From Chloroflexota bacterium (GTDB lineage Bacteria > Chloroflexota > Chloroflexia > Thermomicrobiales > UBA6265): a stretch of 5,748 bases of DNA. Shown piece by piece: positions 4,481-5,748 of the stretch. The position numbers and the translations under genes were made by a program. The notes under the pieces are model-generated. The model was given only the letters and a program-made list of their open reading frames with translations, did no database searches and was not told the origin of the DNA. The DNA lies in assembly GCA_019348515.1 (NCBI GenBank), contig JAHWJF010000002.1, forward strand, positions 20,396 through 26,143, in the 5' to 3' direction. How positions within the stretch are numbered: position 1 is the first letter of the stretch; every line of letters begins with the position of its first letter.

Positions 4481-5748
4481 ATGCCACGGCTCGTCATCAT
4501 TGCCGACGACCTGACTGGCGCGACCGACACCGGTGCCTGCTTCGCCGACGCCGGTCTGGCGACAGTCATCTCCCTCTCCGGTGCGGTCATCCCGAATGCG
4601 GATGTGACCGTGCTCTCGACTGAAAGCCGGGATCTGGAGGCGGACGCGGCGGCACGAGCCATCAACGAGGCGGTAACGCGAGTTTTTGCAACGCGGAGTG
4701 ATGCGAGGCCGCACTGGGTGTACAAAAAGATCGACTCCGCGCTGCGGGGTCATCCTCGTGCTGAGCTGCTCGCCACGATGGAGGCTTTAGGCGCAACGCG
4801 CACATTGGTAGCACCGGCGTTTCCAGCCGAGGGGCGGACAACGGTCGCCGGCCGTCAGCTTATCGATGGGGTTCCCCTGGAACGGAGTCGGTTCAGTGGC
4901 TCCGGCGTAGACTCCGATCTGCGCACTCTGTTCGCGACGGACCGCGGGCCGCCGGTCCAGCTACTCGATCTGACCATCGTTCGCGGCCGGTCGGACGAGC
5001 TGCGGCGTCTCCTTGACGATGACGCAGAAGGAATCGTGGTCGCCGATGCGGAGACCGACGACGATCTGTCGGCGCTGGGCCGCGCAGCGAGTGGGAGCCG
5101 ATTACGTCTCCTGTGCGGCACAGCCGGGTTGGCCCGCCAGTTAGTCCATTCTCTTCCGCTAACCTCACAGGCAGTGCTTCCCCTGGAGATCGCGGACCGC
5201 GCTGAACCAATCCTCATCATTGCCGGCAGCCAGCACGAGGCGACCGAGCGGCAAATTCTGGCGCTGGGGGAGGCGGGCGTACCGATCGTGCGCCCCACCC
5301 AGAGCATCCTCGCCGACCCAACAACGGCTATCGACTCCACCGTGGCCGAAGTCACGGCACACCTCGCCGCTGGGCGATCCACGGCGCTCACGACGATCGG
5401 GCTCGCCCCGTGCTCTGGTGGCGCGGACGGCGTCGCCGCACGATTGGCTCAGGTCGTCGCTACGGCCGAGGTGAGCGGCCGCGTAGGAGGGCTTGTGCTG
5501 ACCGGCGGCGACACCGCGGCGGCGGTCTGCACCGCGTTGAACGTGTCGGCGCTCTGGCTGCGGGGAGAGATCGCTCCCGGGTTGCCCTGGGGAATCCTCG
5601 AGGGAGGGCCGTTGCACTCTTGCCCGATCGCGACCAAGGCGGGCAGCTTTGGTGGAGACGACGCCCTCCTGGCCTGCATTGACCACTTGACAAGTGAGGT
5701 CATGCCGGAGTCTGGGGAATCTGATCAGGCCGGTGAGAACACAGGGCC
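4481..5748 (+). CDS. Four-carbon acid sugar kinase (DUF1537 family), 3' end cut by window edge
   Basis: From ATG 4481 the frame is open for 422 codons to the right edge without a stop. The N-terminal sugar-binding domain shows ADDLTGATDTG (8-18), YKKIDSALRGHP (81-92) and APAFPAEGRTTVAG (111-124); the C-terminal nucleotide-binding domain shows CGTAGLAR (212-219), GSQHEATERQI (249-259), LTGGDTAAAV (340-349), GEIAPGLPWG (362-371) and TKAGSFGGDDAL (385-396). These are the hallmark motifs of DUF1537 ATP-dependent kinases such as D-threonate kinase (DtnK) and 3-oxo-tetronate kinase (OtnK). With a PdxA2 dehydrogenase immediately upstream, the likely reaction is phosphorylation of D-threonate or D-erythronate at the 4-hydroxyl, feeding the dehydrogenase. 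Both domains appear complete by about residue 405; the remaining polar tail (ESGESDQAGEN) suggests the stop lies not far beyond the window. Spacing of five bases after the pdxA2 stop, with AGGGG overlapping that stop, supports one operon. Substrate specificity remains inferred. Confidence 0.92.
   Translation, partial: MPRLVIIADDLTGATDTGACFADAGLATVISLSGAVIPNADVTVLSTESRDLEADAAARAINEAVTRVFATRSDARPHWVYKKIDSALRGHPRAELLATMEALGATRTLVAPAFPAEGRTTVAGRQLIDGVPLERSRFSGSGVDSDLRTLFATDRGPPVQLLDLTIVRGRSDELRRLLDDDAEGIVVADAETDDDLSALGRAASGSRLRLLCGTAGLARQLVHSLPLTSQAVLPLEIADRAEPILIIAGSQHEATERQILALGEAGVPIVRPTQSILADPTTAIDSTVAEVTAHLAAGRSTALTTIGLAPCSGGADGVAARLAQVVATAEVSGRVGGLVLTGGDTAAAVCTALNVSALWLRGEIAPGLPWGILEGGPLHSCPIATKAGSFGGDDALLACIDHLTSEVMPESGESDQAGENTG

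Noticed and set aside
3396..4487. 363-codon open frame antisense to pdxA2
   Set aside because: It is a codon-position shadow of the dehydrogenase: Asp, Arg and Val-rich, without domains, while the plus strand has every PdxA motif.

Overview
The window looks like chromosomal DNA from a GC-rich, non-enteric bacterium. The gene families (an ECF sigma/anti-sigma pair with a long Pro/Glu/Thr-rich tail, an archease-like protein, a DUF4239 membrane protein, and a PdxA2 plus DUF1537-kinase pair) would fit Chloroflexota of the Thermomicrobia/Sphaerobacter kind or an actinobacterium. This placement is inference from family content and base composition only. No insertion sequence, phage gene, CRISPR array, tRNA or rRNA was seen.

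Layout. (1) 1-1325, minus strand: an ECF RNA polymerase sigma factor (687-1325) overlaps by four bases (ATGA) with its anti-sigma factor (1-690), which has a zinc-binding ZAS motif and one membrane segment and runs off the left edge. (2) 1326-1708: a 383-base gap holding a perfect 24-bp palindrome with a CACGTG centre that closely resembles the chromosomal centromere site parS, and a second inverted repeat sharing its last base. (3) 1709-2170, plus strand: a single gene for a divergent archease-like protein, ending four bases from the convergent gene beyond it. (4) 2175-3196, minus strand: a four-helix DUF4239 membrane protein overlapping a small DUF2007 protein at a TTGA junction. (5) 3197-3446: a divergent intergenic region with a weak promoter candidate. 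(6) 3447-5748, plus strand: a PdxA-family dehydrogenase of the PdxA2 type, then five bases later a DUF1537 four-carbon acid sugar kinase that runs off the right edge.

How the genes work together. The sigma/anti-sigma pair is a classic envelope-signal switch: the membrane anti-sigma would hold the sigma factor until an outside cue releases it. The PdxA2/kinase pair forms a short catabolic route: the kinase phosphorylates a four-carbon sugar acid such as D-threonate or D-erythronate, and the dehydrogenase oxidises and decarboxylates the 4-phosphate to dihydroxyacetone phosphate. It should not be read as vitamin B6 synthesis. The DUF4239/DUF2007 pair and the archease-like gene have no assigned pathway here.

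The two genes cut by the window edges (anti-sigma and kinase) are both clearly coding up to the last base. The item most worth following up is the parS-like palindrome; the rest is recognisable biology with some unusual local features.
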